DNA from: Cellvibrionales bacterium | GTDB lineage: Bacteria > Pseudomonadota > Gammaproteobacteria > Pseudomonadales > JAHEIH01 | NCBI GenBank assembly: GCA_024639455.1 | Contig: JAHEIH010000001.1 | Location: forward strand, 166,126 to 230,125 | DNA length: 64,000 nt | Direction: 5' to 3' | Shown here: positions 17,597-27,211 of the stretch, piece by piece | How positions within the stretch are numbered: the first letter of the stretch is position 1 | Layout of the letters: every line of letters begins with the position of its first letter | The notes under the pieces: model-generated | Database searches by the model: none | Seen by the model: the letters and a program-made list of their open reading frames with translations, nothing else | Told to the model about the DNA's origin: nothing | Translations under genes and position numbers: made by a program

Positions 17597-20239
17597 ATGT
17601 CTACACCGCAAACCATCTACCTAAGTGATTACCGTGTTCCCGAGTTTTGCATCGACAAAACCCATTTGTTAGTGCATATCGACGACGAGGTCACCACGGT
17701 GACGACGACCCTGCACATGCGTCGCAACCCAGACAGCGAGGTACAAAGCGCGCCGCTGGTATTGCATGGGGTAGAGCTCGACTTGGTGCACATCTTCCTC
17801 GACGAGCATGAGCTTCATCAGCCTGCCTTCAGTCTCACTAAAGAAACCCTCACCGTGCACGAGGTGCCCGATAGTTTTGTGCTGCGCAGCGTGGTGCATA
17901 TCAAGCCGCAGAACAATACCTCACTAGAGGGGCTTTACAAGTCTGCCACTATGTATTGCACCCAGTGTGAAGCCGAGGGTTTCCGCAAGATTACCTACTA
18001 TTTGGACCGACCCGATGTGATGTCGGTGTTCACCACGCGTATTGAAGCCTGCGCCGAGCGCTACCCCGTGTTGTTGTCGAACGGCAACCCCGTGGCAAGC
18101 GGCACCAATGACACTGGCTGGCATTGGATGGAATGGCACGACCCCTTCCCCAAACCCGCCTATTTGTTCGCCATGGTGGCGGGGGACCTGTCCGTACGTG
18201 AAGACAGTTTCACCACCTGTAGTGGCCGAGAAGTAGCGATCAAACTGTACGTAGAGCCTAAAGATTTGGATAAGTGCGACCACGCCATCGATTCGCTCAA
18301 GCGCAGCATGCGATGGGACGAGGAAGTCTACGGCCGCGAATACGACCTAGATATCTTCATGATTGTGGCGGTGGACGACTTCAACATGGGCGCCATGGAG
18401 AACAAAGGTCTCAACATTTTTAATACCTCTTGCGTACTGGCTAACCCCCAGACAACCACCGATTTTTCGTTCCAGCGCGTCGAAGCGGTGGTCGCCCACG
18501 AATACTTCCACAATTGGTCGGGTAACCGCGTAACCTGCCGCGATTGGTTCCAGTTGAGCCTGAAAGAGGGCTTTACGGTTTACCGCGATAGCGAATTCTC
18601 AGCTGATATGGGCTCGTGCGCGGTGAAGCGTATCGACGATGTGTCTTTCCTGCGCACCATGCAATTCGCTGAAGATGCTGGCCCGCTGGCACACCCTGTG
18701 CGTCCGGCGTCCTTCATCGAAATTTCAAACTTTTATACCCTGACCGTTTATGAAAAGGGCGCCGAAGTGGTGCGCATGATCAATACCCTCATCGGTCCTG
18801 AAATGTTCCGCCGAGGCAGCGATCTGTATTTTGAGCGCCACGACGGTTGTGCGGTAACCTGCGATGATTTTGTCGCCGCCATGGAAGACGTTAGTGGCAG
18901 AGATTTGAGCCAGTTCAAACGCTGGTATTCACAAGCTGGGACGCCACGAGTGGAGGCGCGTGGTGAATACGATAGTGTGGCAAAAACCTACACCCTGACC
19001 CTTACGCAAAGCAGTTTGCCTTCGCCAGGCCAAGACGTTAAAGAACCTTTTCACATTCCCGTGCGCACTGCCTTGATCGGTGAGGCGGGGGAGTTGTCTT
19101 GCCGCCTGGATGGCGACAACGTAGCAGGTACTGATTGGGTCTTGGAACTGACCGAGCCAGAACAAGCCTTTGTGTTCCACGGCGTGGAAGAGGCGCCCGT
19201 GCCCTCAATATTGCGCGCCTTCTCGGCACCGGTGAAGGTGAACTTCCCCTATACCCAGCCGGATTTACGCTTCTTGATGACGCGCGACGGCGACCCCTTT
19301 AATCGCTGGGAGGCGGGCCAAAACTATGCCCTGCAAATCATTCACAGCTTACTAGATGACTACGCTGCCGGTCGTGAGTTGATATTGGATTCGGCCTTCG
19401 TGGCGGCCTTTGCTGATTTGCTTGACGACAAAACGCTCGAAGACGCCTTCCTAGCCCGTATGATCTTGTTGCCTAGCGAAGCCTACATCGCAGAGACCTG
19501 CGACGTGGTTGACGTGCACGCTATTCACGCAGTGCGTCAGTTTATTCGCCGTACCTTGGCCAACGCTCTGCGTGCCAAATGGTTGGCTATCTACCATGGT
19601 CGCCGCGTGCAACAAGCCTACGAGCCAACCGCTTCAGCGATCGGTCAGCGCAGCTTAGTCAACACGGCGTTGGCCTACCTGATGGCCGACGATCAGTACG
19701 CCGAAGTTGATTTGTGCTACCAACAATTCAATGCCGCCAACAACATGACCGATCAGTATGCCGCCCTGAGCGCCTTGGTAAATAGTGGTGCTGCCCATGA
19801 AGACGGCGCCGCCGCAGAAGCGCTGGAGCAGTTTTATCGGCAGTGGTCGCACGAGCCGTTGGTGGTCAATATGTGGTTGTCGGTGCAAGCAGGAGAAGCC
19901 ACACCTGGGGCATTGCAACGCGTTAAAAAATTGCTCGATCACCCCGCGTTTGATCCCAAAAATCCGAACAAACTTCGCTCAGTTATTGGGGTATTTGCGG
20001 GCAATCCGACCAATTTTCACGCCCTGGATGGCGCCGGTTACGCCTTTTTAGCGGATCGCGTGATCGCCCTGAATATGGTGAATCCCCAGATAGCAGCGCG
20101 CTTGGTGGTGCCTCTGACCAAATGGCGTCGCTATCCCGAAGTTGCCCAAGTCATGATGAAGGCCGAGCTGCAACGTATTCTTGCGGTCGATGAATTATCG
20201 AAAGACATTTACGAGATTGTCATTAAAGGCCTTGCTTAG
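17597..20239 (+). CDS. pepN: Aminopeptidase N (M1 metallopeptidase)
   Basis: An 880-residue zinc aminopeptidase. The substrate-recognition GAMEN box (MGAMENKGLN, ~265) and the zinc site HEYFHNWSGNRVTCRDWF (~298, HEXXH plus downstream Glu) are intact, and the C-terminal helical domain is full length. It removes N-terminal residues from peptides in cytosolic turnover. ATG 17597 is preferred over 17591 because AAAGG lies six bases before it; the earlier ATG touches the ribosome site. A strong hairpin terminator follows 22 bases downstream and closes the nadK-pepN run. Confidence 0.95.
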   Translation: MSTPQTIYLSDYRVPEFCIDKTHLLVHIDDEVTTVTTTLHMRRNPDSEVQSAPLVLHGVELDLVHIFLDEHELHQPAFSLTKETLTVHEVPDSFVLRSVVHIKPQNNTSLEGLYKSATMYCTQCEAEGFRKITYYLDRPDVMSVFTTRIEACAERYPVLLSNGNPVASGTNDTGWHWMEWHDPFPKPAYLFAMVAGDLSVREDSFTTCSGREVAIKLYVEPKDLDKCDHAIDSLKRSMRWDEEVYGREYDLDIFMIVAVDDFNMGAMENKGLNIFNTSCVLANPQTTTDFSFQRVEAVVAHEYFHNWSGNRVTCRDWFQLSLKEGFTVYRDSEFSADMGSCAVKRIDDVSFLRTMQFAEDAGPLAHPVRPASFIEISNFYTLTVYEKGAEVVRMINTLIGPEMFRRGSDLYFERHDGCAVTCDDFVAAMEDVSGRDLSQFKRWYSQAGTPRVEARGEYDSVAKTYTLTLTQSSLPSPGQDVKEPFHIPVRTALIGEAGELSCRLDGDNVAGTDWVLELTEPEQAFVFHGVEEAPVPSILRAFSAPVKVNFPYTQPDLRFLMTRDGDPFNRWEAGQNYALQIIHSLLDDYAAGRELILDSAFVAAFADLLDDKTLEDAFLARMILLPSEAYIAETCDVVDVHAIHAVRQFIRRTLANALRAKWLAIYHGRRVQQAYEPTASAIGQRSLVNTALAYLMADDQYAEVDLCYQQFNAANNMTDQYAALSALVNSGAAHEDGAAAEALEQFYRQWSHEPLVVNMWLSVQAGEATPGALQRVKKLLDHPAFDPKNPNKLRSVIGVFAGNPTNFHALDGAGYAFLADRVIALNMVNPQIAARLVVPLTKWRRYPEVAQVMMKAELQRILAVDELSKDIYEIVIKGLA

Positions 20240-20261
20240 CCCCCTAGTGCTGGCAGAGATT

Positions 20262-20285
20262 AACCCCTCATGTGAGGGGTTTTTT
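20262..20285 (+). terminator. Rho-independent terminator after pepN
   Basis: AACCCCTCA and TGAGGGGTT form a nine-pair stem with a TG loop, followed by a run of T at 20280-20285. Confidence 0.9.
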
Positions 20286-20319
20286 CTATATAAATACGAC
20301 GTCTAACGAGAGGTCAGTT

Positions 20320-22461
20320 ATGAAAAAAATAATGAACTTGTTGGCGATCGGTGCAGTGTCCTCTGCGTTGATAGCCTGTAGTCAATCTGAGCAAACAAAT
20401 ACAAGTGCTGCTGCGGCTGCCCCGGCGGGGGTGACAGAGCAAACTATATTGCAGCCCGGCGGTGAATGGCCGAGTATCGGTCGCACCTACGACGAACAGC
20501 GTCATAGCCCATTGAATGCAATTAACACCGACAACGTGGGCAACATGGGGTTAGCGTGGTACGCCGACCTTCCCACCAAACGTGGGGTAGAAGCGACGCC
20601 CTTGATGTATGACGGTAAGTTATTCCTGTCATTGCCTTGGGGCCAAGCGATGGCCTTCGATGCGAAGACTGGGCAAACATTGTGGCACTTCGATCCGCAA
20701 GTAGATAAGGCTTACAGCCGCTATGCTTGCTGTGATGTAGTAAACCGCGGCATGGCGCTGTGGGGCAGTAATGCCTATGTCGCCTCCATCGATGGGCGCT
20801 TGCATGCCCTCGATCAGGCCACCGGTAAAACTATGTGGGAAGTCGACACCAAAATTGCTAATCACACCTACACCATTACTGGCGCACCGCGCGTTGTGAA
20901 TGGCCTAGTCATTATCGGTAACGGTGGCGCGGAGATGGGCGCGCGCGGTTATGTTACCGCCTATGATTCAGCTACTGGCGAGCAGAAGTGGCGCTTCTTC
21001 ACGGTGCCTGGTAATCCAGCCGATGGCTTTGAGAGCCCTGAGCTCGAAATGGCGGCTAAAACTTGGAACGGTGAATGGTGGAAACACGGTGGTGGTGGTA
21101 CCGCGTGGGACGCTTTCGCCTTCGATCCAGAAACTGACATGCTGTATATCGGCGTCGGTAACGGTTCAACCTGGAACCGAAAAGTGCGCAGCCCCGACGG
21201 CGGTGACAACTTATTTGTGTCTTCCATTGTGGCGGTGAAAGCTGATACCGGCGAGTACGTTTGGCACTACCAAACGACCCCGGGTGATCACTGGGACTAC
21301 ACGGCAACCCAACACTTGATTCTGGCAGATATGGACGTTGAGGGTGAACAGCGCAAAATCATCATGCAGGCGCCCAAAAACGGCTTCTTCTATGTGCTTG
21401 ATCGCGTCACGGGTGAGTTGTTGTCGGCGGACAACTACATGCCTATCACTTGGGCTACACACGTGGATATGGAAACTGGCCGCCCGGTGGAGAACCCCAT
21501 GGCACGCGCTAGCAGCATGGAATTTCAAGTGGTTCCTGGTCCATCGGGGGCGCACAACTGGCACCCCATGACCTATAACCCAGACACCGGTCTGACCTAC
21601 ATTCCCGCTATGGCAAACTCGGCCCTTTATATCGACGATCACCGCATCGCCGATCGCAAAGTGGTGTGGAATATTCACTACAACGCCGAAGCGGTGGTTT
21701 TCCTGCCCGACGAAATTCCGTTCGAGCAGCGCGCACCGATCGCCGACATGGTGGCTAGTGCGGTGCTGATTGCGCGCGACCCCAAGACCAACCAAGAAGT
21801 GTGGCGCATTCCTCAGGGTTACTATTCTAGCGGTGGTTTGCTGTCTACTTCAGGTAACCTGCTGTTCCAAGGTGATCTAGACGGTGACTTCCGCGCTTAC
21901 AACGCGACCAACGGTGAAGAACTGTGGAGCTATCCCACTCAGGGCGGCATTATGGCGGCGCCCATGACCTACGAGATTGATGGCGAGCAATACGTCGCCG
22001 TTGCTCAGGGTTGGGGCGGAGAGAGCGGTTTGCCATTCGGTGTAATTTCAGGCCCGAAAAACATGTTCAACATTAGCCGCCTGATGGTGTTTAAGTTGGA
22101 CGGCAAGGGAGAGCTTCCCGTGATTCCTTCTAAAGAAGAAGTGTTAGCCGACGTCGATCTGCCCCACGGTAGTCCTGAGAGCGTCGCCGAAGGTAAAATC
22201 TTGTACGGCCAATACTGTGTGTTCTGCCACGGCGGTAATGCGGTGAGCGCGGGTCTGATTCCCGATTTACGCTACGGCTTAGCCAATACCTATGCGGCGT
22301 GGGAAGCCATCGTGCATAAGGGTGGTTTAGGTGCTAATGGTATGCCCGGTTGGGAGGGTTTCATGAGCCTTGAAGAGACCATGGCGATCCGCGACTACGT
22401 CCGCCACGAGACCAAGCTAGGTGCTGAGCGCGGTGAGCGGCGCATTGTGCGCGGCGATTAA
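20320..22461 (+). CDS. PQQ-dependent quinohemoprotein alcohol dehydrogenase (lipoprotein)
   Basis: A 713-residue periplasmic dehydrogenase with a lipoprotein signal (MKKIMNLLAIGAVSSALIAC, lipobox LIAC). An eight-bladed propeller shows the repeated AxDxxTGxxxW motifs (AFDAKTGQTLW, ALDQATGKTMW, AYDSATGEQKW) and the adjacent Cys pair in YACCDVVNRG that lies under PQQ in methanol and ethanol dehydrogenases. A C-terminal cytochrome c domain binds heme through CVFCHGG (~640). This is the type II quinohemoprotein layout: alcohol oxidised by PQQ, electrons passed to heme. The start at 20320 has GAGAGG upstream. No PQQ synthesis genes or partner cytochromes are nearby. The substrate range is unknown. 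Confidence 0.9.
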   Translation: MKKIMNLLAIGAVSSALIACSQSEQTNTSAAAAAPAGVTEQTILQPGGEWPSIGRTYDEQRHSPLNAINTDNVGNMGLAWYADLPTKRGVEATPLMYDGKLFLSLPWGQAMAFDAKTGQTLWHFDPQVDKAYSRYACCDVVNRGMALWGSNAYVASIDGRLHALDQATGKTMWEVDTKIANHTYTITGAPRVVNGLVIIGNGGAEMGARGYVTAYDSATGEQKWRFFTVPGNPADGFESPELEMAAKTWNGEWWKHGGGGTAWDAFAFDPETDMLYIGVGNGSTWNRKVRSPDGGDNLFVSSIVAVKADTGEYVWHYQTTPGDHWDYTATQHLILADMDVEGEQRKIIMQAPKNGFFYVLDRVTGELLSADNYMPITWATHVDMETGRPVENPMARASSMEFQVVPGPSGAHNWHPMTYNPDTGLTYIPAMANSALYIDDHRIADRKVVWNIHYNAEAVVFLPDEIPFEQRAPIADMVASAVLIARDPKTNQEVWRIPQGYYSSGGLLSTSGNLLFQGDLDGDFRAYNATNGEELWSYPTQGGIMAAPMTYEIDGEQYVAVAQGWGGESGLPFGVISGPKNMFNISRLMVFKLDGKGELPVIPSKEEVLADVDLPHGSPESVAEGKILYGQYCVFCHGGNAVSAGLIPDLRYGLANTYAAWEAIVHKGGLGANGMPGWEGFMSLEETMAIRDYVRHETKLGAERGERRIVRGD

Positions 22462-22487
22462 TCGTTATTTAACGATCGAAAGAACGA

Positions 22488-22512
22488 ACGGGCCTCACGG
22501 CCCGTTTTTTTT
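22488..22512 (+). terminator. Terminator after the alcohol dehydrogenase
   Basis: ACGGGCC and GGCCCGT pair around a TCAC loop and are followed by eight T residues (22505-22512). Confidence 0.9.
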
Positions 22513-22587
22513 GTCGCCATGTCTTCGACATGCCTCCTACATGGATAGCAAGGTTGCTGTGGGAGGCGTTTGCTTGCAAACGGCGAC
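22513..22587. repeat. Inverted pair of REP elements
   Basis: The plus-strand unit at 22559-22587 has a GTGGGAGGC head, a GTTTGC/GCAAAC palindrome and a GGCGAC tail. The minus-strand unit at 22513-22540 has GTAGGAGGC, an ATGTC/GACAT palindrome and the same GGCGAC tail. They face each other between the alcohol dehydrogenase terminator and the Lon-like stop codon. This is the paired (BIME-like) layout of REP elements. The same unit family forms the array at 33.1-33.4 kb. Confidence 0.75.
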
Positions 22588-22592
22588 AAATT

Positions 22593-24971
22593 TCAGGCGG
22601 GCCTACTCAGCCGCGTATACGCCCGCAGTGTCTCCACCACCGACGCGTTCAGCGAACTGGCGGGGAAATCCCCTGGTGCGCTCTCTTTGCCTGGGTCTGC
22701 GCCGCTCAATAAGGCTAGCGCCTCATCGGCGTGCTCTACCGAATAAATATGAAACTTACCTTCCGCCACGGCGGCAATGATGTCTTTGCTGAGCATCAGG
22801 TCGGTCGTATTGCTAGCCGGAATAATCACCCCTTGCTGACCAGTTAAGCCACGCTCGCAACATATATCGAAGAAGCCTTCGATCTTCTCGTTCACGCCGC
22901 CCACTGCTTGAACCTCACCGTACTGGTTAATCGAGCCAGTAATGGCGATATCCTGTCGCAATTCGCGTTTGGTCAGCGCCGACAGCAGGGTGCACAGTTC
23001 CGCCACCGAGGCACTATCGCCGTCGACGTAGCCGTAGGATTGTTCCATGGCGATATGGGCCGCCATAGCGAGTGGGAATTCGACACAGTAGCGACCGCAC
23101 AGATACCCCGACAACAACAGAACGCCTTTCGAATGTACCGCTTGCCCAAGGTTTACTTCGCGTTCGATATCCAATACACCGCTCTTACCGGGGTGGGCGG
23201 TAGCGGAAATCCGCACGGGACAGCCGTAGGCGCTATCGCCCACTTGAATCACCGTGAGGCCGTTGCAACGACCCACCGCGGCGCCCTGGGTGGCGATCTT
23301 TATGCGGTCACTGAGGATGCTCTCTTTGATCAATTCGTACAGCCGTGCGTTGCGTTTGGCACGGTACTCTAGGGCGGTAAGAATATGTTCGGCATCCAGA
23401 CGGTCGGCATAACTGGAGGCGACAAATTGGTTGGCCTCGACGACCACCTCCATGATGCGGTCGATACTGGCAGAAAATTTCTGTTGGTCTTCCGCTAGGC
23501 GGCAGGCGTGGTTCAATAGCGCCGCCACAGCACCATTGCTGATGGGGGTAGCTATGCTCATGTCGGCCGCGCGTTGGCGCACGTCCTGGGCAAAGTAGTA
23601 CACGCTCTGCTCGTCGATTTTGACTTCTGAATCCATATCCACCAAGACCCGGAAAAGTTCGTCAAAATCGTGGTCGTACTGTTGTAGGCCGTAGTAAATA
23701 TCAGGTGGCCCAATGAGAATCACTTTCACGTTTAACGTGACTGACTCGGGCTTTAACACGGTTGGTAGCGTGCCTTGAAGTTCACCCACTTGCGGGTCGA
23801 TGTGGATGCGTCCATCGCGCAAGGAGTGTTTCAAGGCTTCCCAAGTGGCGGGGTCGCGCAGCAACTTTTCGATGTCTAAGAGTAAATAGCCACCGTTGGC
23901 TAGGTGTAATGCACCAGGGGTAATTGAGCGATAGCTGGTTTGCAGGCCTGTACTACTGGCCACGTAGTTGATACGACCAAATAAGTTGCTGTAGGTTGGG
24001 TTGCTCTCCATGATGATCGGCGCGCCGCTGCGAGCGGCATCGCGTGTTATCAGGTTGGGCATGAAGGTCGCTTCTAGGTTTTGGCGTTGGCTACTGAGGG
24101 TTTCCTTGGGGCCTTCGCTATCGTTGTCCTGCAGATTTTCTTCGATGTAGCGAGGGAGGTGGCTAATCATCTGTGCTAGGTACAACAACACCCCGGGCTG
24201 GCTGGAATATTTTTGCTGCAGGCCTTCAAACAAGGGTTTGATGGTTTGTTTAATGATGTTCTCGCGTAGTTCTTTGAGCTTGTTGTTCAGCTCGCGTTGC
24301 CACTGCGGCAGTTCCAGTAAGCGCTCGTTGAGCATCTCTTCCGCTTGCTCTACGGCTTGGCGGAACACTTCGCGCTGTGGCTCGCTCATCACCGCAAACT
24401 CGGTTTCGTCCATGGGTTGGCCGTCAAGCAGCGGGGTAAAAGTAATGGCGCCATCTTCTTTGAAAATTGCCATGCTGTGTTCGGAGGCAAAGCGTTCGAC
24501 ATGCGCCATGGCCTGTTCGTAAGTTTGGTCGTAGAGCTTTTGCAGCGAGGCTTTGGCGCGCAGGTAACCCGGGTTTTCAAATACCGTTGGGAACAGCGAT
24601 AATAGCGATTCCACCAGGCTCTCCATGTCTTTTGCAAACAGCGACCCTTGCTTGGGCGGCATGCTAATAGCACGCGGTTCCAAGGCGTTGTCGAAGTTGT
24701 TGACATATAGCCAGTCGATGGGGGTAGGGCGACTGCTGGCAAGCGGTTTCAAAAAGGTGCGTACATGGGCCACGCGACTACTGCCATTGGGGCCGGCGAT
24801 GTATAGGTTATAGCCCGGCTGGGTGATGTTGATGCCGTGGCTTAACGCGGCGATAGCTCGGGGTTGAAGTGCGCTGGCAATGGTACTGTCTTCGCTGGGT
24901 GCATAGCTGTCGTGCAGGGCCGGGTGATCGGGGCCAATGTGGTGGGCGAGTTGTTGCACAGCGAGTTTCAT
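22593..24971 (-). CDS. Lon-related ATP-dependent protease (AAA_32 type, YcbZ/LonH-like)
   Basis: A 792-residue protein with an N-terminal nucleotide-binding region, a long helical insertion (~150-290), an AAA core and a C-terminal Lon (S16) protease domain. The catalytic Ser is in GDSASVAELCTLLSALT (~670) and the Lys in GGVNEKIEGFF (~715). The loop IAGPNGSSRV (~58) replaces the Lys of a classical Walker A motif, which may weaken ATP binding. Relatives act in proteolytic quality control, but the cellular role of this branch is poorly known. ATG 24971 has AAGGAG eight bases upstream. The gene is monocistronic and ends beside a REP pair. Confidence 0.85.
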   Translation of the reverse strand: MKLAVQQLAHHIGPDHPALHDSYAPSEDSTIASALQPRAIAALSHGINITQPGYNLYIAGPNGSSRVAHVRTFLKPLASSRPTPIDWLYVNNFDNALEPRAISMPPKQGSLFAKDMESLVESLLSLFPTVFENPGYLRAKASLQKLYDQTYEQAMAHVERFASEHSMAIFKEDGAITFTPLLDGQPMDETEFAVMSEPQREVFRQAVEQAEEMLNERLLELPQWQRELNNKLKELRENIIKQTIKPLFEGLQQKYSSQPGVLLYLAQMISHLPRYIEENLQDNDSEGPKETLSSQRQNLEATFMPNLITRDAARSGAPIIMESNPTYSNLFGRINYVASSTGLQTSYRSITPGALHLANGGYLLLDIEKLLRDPATWEALKHSLRDGRIHIDPQVGELQGTLPTVLKPESVTLNVKVILIGPPDIYYGLQQYDHDFDELFRVLVDMDSEVKIDEQSVYYFAQDVRQRAADMSIATPISNGAVAALLNHACRLAEDQQKFSASIDRIMEVVVEANQFVASSYADRLDAEHILTALEYRAKRNARLYELIKESILSDRIKIATQGAAVGRCNGLTVIQVGDSAYGCPVRISATAHPGKSGVLDIEREVNLGQAVHSKGVLLLSGYLCGRYCVEFPLAMAAHIAMEQSYGYVDGDSASVAELCTLLSALTKRELRQDIAITGSINQYGEVQAVGGVNEKIEGFFDICCERGLTGQQGVIIPASNTTDLMLSKDIIAAVAEGKFHIYSVEHADEALALLSGADPGKESAPGDFPASSLNASVVETLRAYTRLSRPA

Positions 24972-25140
24972 GGCGGCTCCTTGCGATGGCTTACTTGGAT
25001 CCTAGCACATGGTTGCGAAGCTGTGACAAACAATTTTGATGCGGCAAAAAAGGACTATTTATCCCTACCCCTAAACCACTGAAACCCTGTAAAATTACGC
25101 CCCTTTGATGAATATCCAATCCACGATCAAGGCCAATATC

Positions 25141-26637
25141 ATGACTGTTAGAACGCGTATCGCGCCATCACCTACCGGTGATCCGCACGTCGGCACTGCC
25201 TACGTTGCCCTGTTTAACCTCGCTTTCGCCAAAAAGCACGGCGGCGAGTTTATCTTGCGCATTGAAGACACCGACCAAACCCGTTCTACCCGCGAGTCAG
25301 AGCAGGCGATCTTTGATTCGCTGCGTTGGTTAGGGCTCGATTGGGCAGAGGGCCCAGATGTTGGCGGCCCACACGGTCCCTACCGTCAGAGCGAGCGCGG
25401 CGATATCTATGCCGAGCACTGCCAAATGCTGCTCGACCGTGGTCATGCTTTCAAGTGCTACCGTACCCCTGAAGAGCTTGATGAGCTGCGTAATAGCCTG
25501 AAAGAGCAGGGTATCAACCGCGCCTTGAAACACTGCGATTTGGAATTGCCTGCCGACGAAGTGGCGCGCCGCGAAGCCGCCAGTATGCCTTATGTGGTGC
25601 GTATGCATGTACCGGTAGATGGTCGTGTTGAAATTACCGATCTATTGCGTGGCCCAGTAGACCTAGATTGGGCCTTGGTCGATGCGCAGATCCTGCTTAA
25701 ATCAGACGGCATGCCGACCTACCACTTGGCCAACGTGGTTGACGACCACCTGATGCAAATCACCCATGTATTGCGCGGCGAAGAGTGGATTAACTCGGCA
25801 CCCAAGCACAAACTGCTTTATCAATACTTCGGTTGGGAAATGCCTGTTTTGTGCCACCTGCCGCTGCTTCGCAACCCCGATAAGTCGAAGTTAAGCAAGC
25901 GCAAGAACCCCACCAGCATCTTGTACTATCAGCGCATGGGTTTCCTGCCCGAAGCCTTGGTGAACTACTTGGCGCGTATGGGCTGGTCGATGCCCGACGA
26001 ACGCGAAAAATTTACCCTGCAAGAGATGCTCGAGCACTTTGATATTAGCCGCGTGAGCTTGGGCGGTCCCATTTTCGACATGGAAAAACTGCGCTGGTTA
26101 AACGGCTTGTGGATGCGCGAAGACCTCAGTCTCGAGCAGTTGGCAACGCGCTTGCACGATTGGGCGCTAAATAAAGACAATCTACTGCGCGTGTTGCCCC
26201 ACGCCCAACAGCGCATGGAAGTGCTCAGTGATTTTGCCCCTCTGGCGGCCTTCTTGGCGTCGGGCATGCTACCCATCAATGCGGCGAGCTTTGCTCAGTG
26301 CAATATGGACGAAGACAAGCTTAAGCAGGTGTTGCAGTTCGCCCTTTGGCGCCTAGAGGCCCTGCGAACGTGGCAGCGCGACGAAATTTTTAATGCACTG
26401 AAAACCCTTTCGGGTGACATGGGGATTAAGCTACGCGACTTCCTCGCCCCCCTGTTCATTGCGATCTCGGGCACTACCTCATCCTTTTCTGTGATGGACG
26501 CTATTGACCTGCTCGGCCCCGATATGAGCCGCGCACGCCTGCGCCACGCCCTCAACGAAGTGGCTGGCGAAATCGGTAAGAAACAATTGAAAAAGCTCGA
26601 AAAAGCCTATGCCGCTCTCGGTGGCGAACAGGCCTAA
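25141..26637 (+). CDS. gltX: Glutamyl-tRNA synthetase
   Basis: A 498-residue class I synthetase that charges tRNA-Glu. [16 protein letters not shown] carries the HIGH-type motif and [11 protein letters not shown] the KMSKS-type motif; [10 protein letters not shown] is the glutamate-binding region. ATG 25141 ([10 protein letters not shown]) is chosen over TTG/ATG at 25105/25108 because AAGG lies ten bases upstream and the family starts there. It converges with the flavin-binding gene, and the two stop codons overlap by four bases. Confidence 0.95.
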   Translation: MTVRTRIAPSPTGDPHVGTAYVALFNLAFAKKHGGEFILRIEDTDQTRSTRESEQAIFDSLRWLGLDWAEGPDVGGPHGPYRQSERGDIYAEHCQMLLDRGHAFKCYRTPEELDELRNSLKEQGINRALKHCDLELPADEVARREAASMPYVVRMHVPVDGRVEITDLLRGPVDLDWALVDAQILLKSDGMPTYHLANVVDDHLMQITHVLRGEEWINSAPKHKLLYQYFGWEMPVLCHLPLLRNPDKSKLSKRKNPTSILYYQRMGFLPEALVNYLARMGWSMPDEREKFTLQEMLEHFDISRVSLGGPIFDMEKLRWLNGLWMREDLSLEQLATRLHDWALNKDNLLRVLPHAQQRMEVLSDFAPLAAFLASGMLPINAASFAQCNMDEDKLKQVLQFALWRLEALRTWQRDEIFNALKTLSGDMGIKLRDFLAPLFIAISGTTSSFSVMDAIDLLGPDMSRARLRHALNEVAGEIGKKQLKKLEKAYAALGGEQA

Positions 26638-27164
26638 GGGCAGATCTCTTTCACCTCGTCAGCGCGAATGCGTTGACGGCGGTGTCCCTCCTTTGACAGC
26701 CACAACCGATCTATCTCGACCACTGCAAAAGCGATGACGCAAAAATTCTGCTCGGCCTTGGCCAGATCAAACGTTACCGCGTCAGCAAGGGTCTCCCCTG
26801 GTGGGGACTGCGTGGCATAGTCATGCACGGCATGCGTACCAAAGATACTTTGCCAGTGCGAGGCGGCGAAGGCTAAGAAGCGTGCCTGGCAGGCCATACG
26901 CAATTGTTGCTGCCTAACGGGGCACCACAACAGCAGCGAACAGTGCGGATGTTGCGCAAGTTCTAATACTTTTTGACTGCGTTTATCGGTGTAGATTAGT
27001 ATCTCTGCTGCGTCGGTATCCACTTCGCGCAACACCACGCTGCGCACCTGTGGGGACTGTGCGGCGTCTACAGTGGCTAAACTAGCAATTCTCCATGCGT
27101 CACCACGCAGCTGCAGCGCGTGTTTAAGTTCTTGTAAGCATTGCTGTTTGGGGTTTGTGGTCAT
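26634..27164 (-). CDS. Pyridoxamine 5'-phosphate oxidase-like FMN-binding protein
   Basis: A 176-residue split-barrel protein. [25 protein letters not shown] and [23 protein letters not shown] match the PNPOx/FMN-binding fold, with the Arg-Ser-Val-Val strand and the YTDKRSxK flavin-phosphate loop. It lacks the extended C-terminal dimer segment that defines PdxH, so vitamin B6 synthesis is not implied. It is likely a cytoplasmic flavin-dependent oxidoreductase of unknown substrate. It converges with gltX and starts divergently from the pilin gene, 48 bases away. Confidence 0.75.
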   Translation of the reverse strand: MTTNPKQQCLQELKHALQLRGDAWRIASLATVDAAQSPQVRSVVLREVDTDAAEILIYTDKRSQKVLELAQHPHCSLLLWCPVRQQQLRMACQARFLAFAASHWQSIFGTHAVHDYATQSPPGETLADAVTFDLAKAEQNFCVIAFAVVEIDRLWLSKEGHRRQRIRADEVKEICP

Positions 27165-27211
27165 TGCGGCTACACTGTGGTTTTATAAACGATAAGAAAG
27201 AGAAGTTTAGC

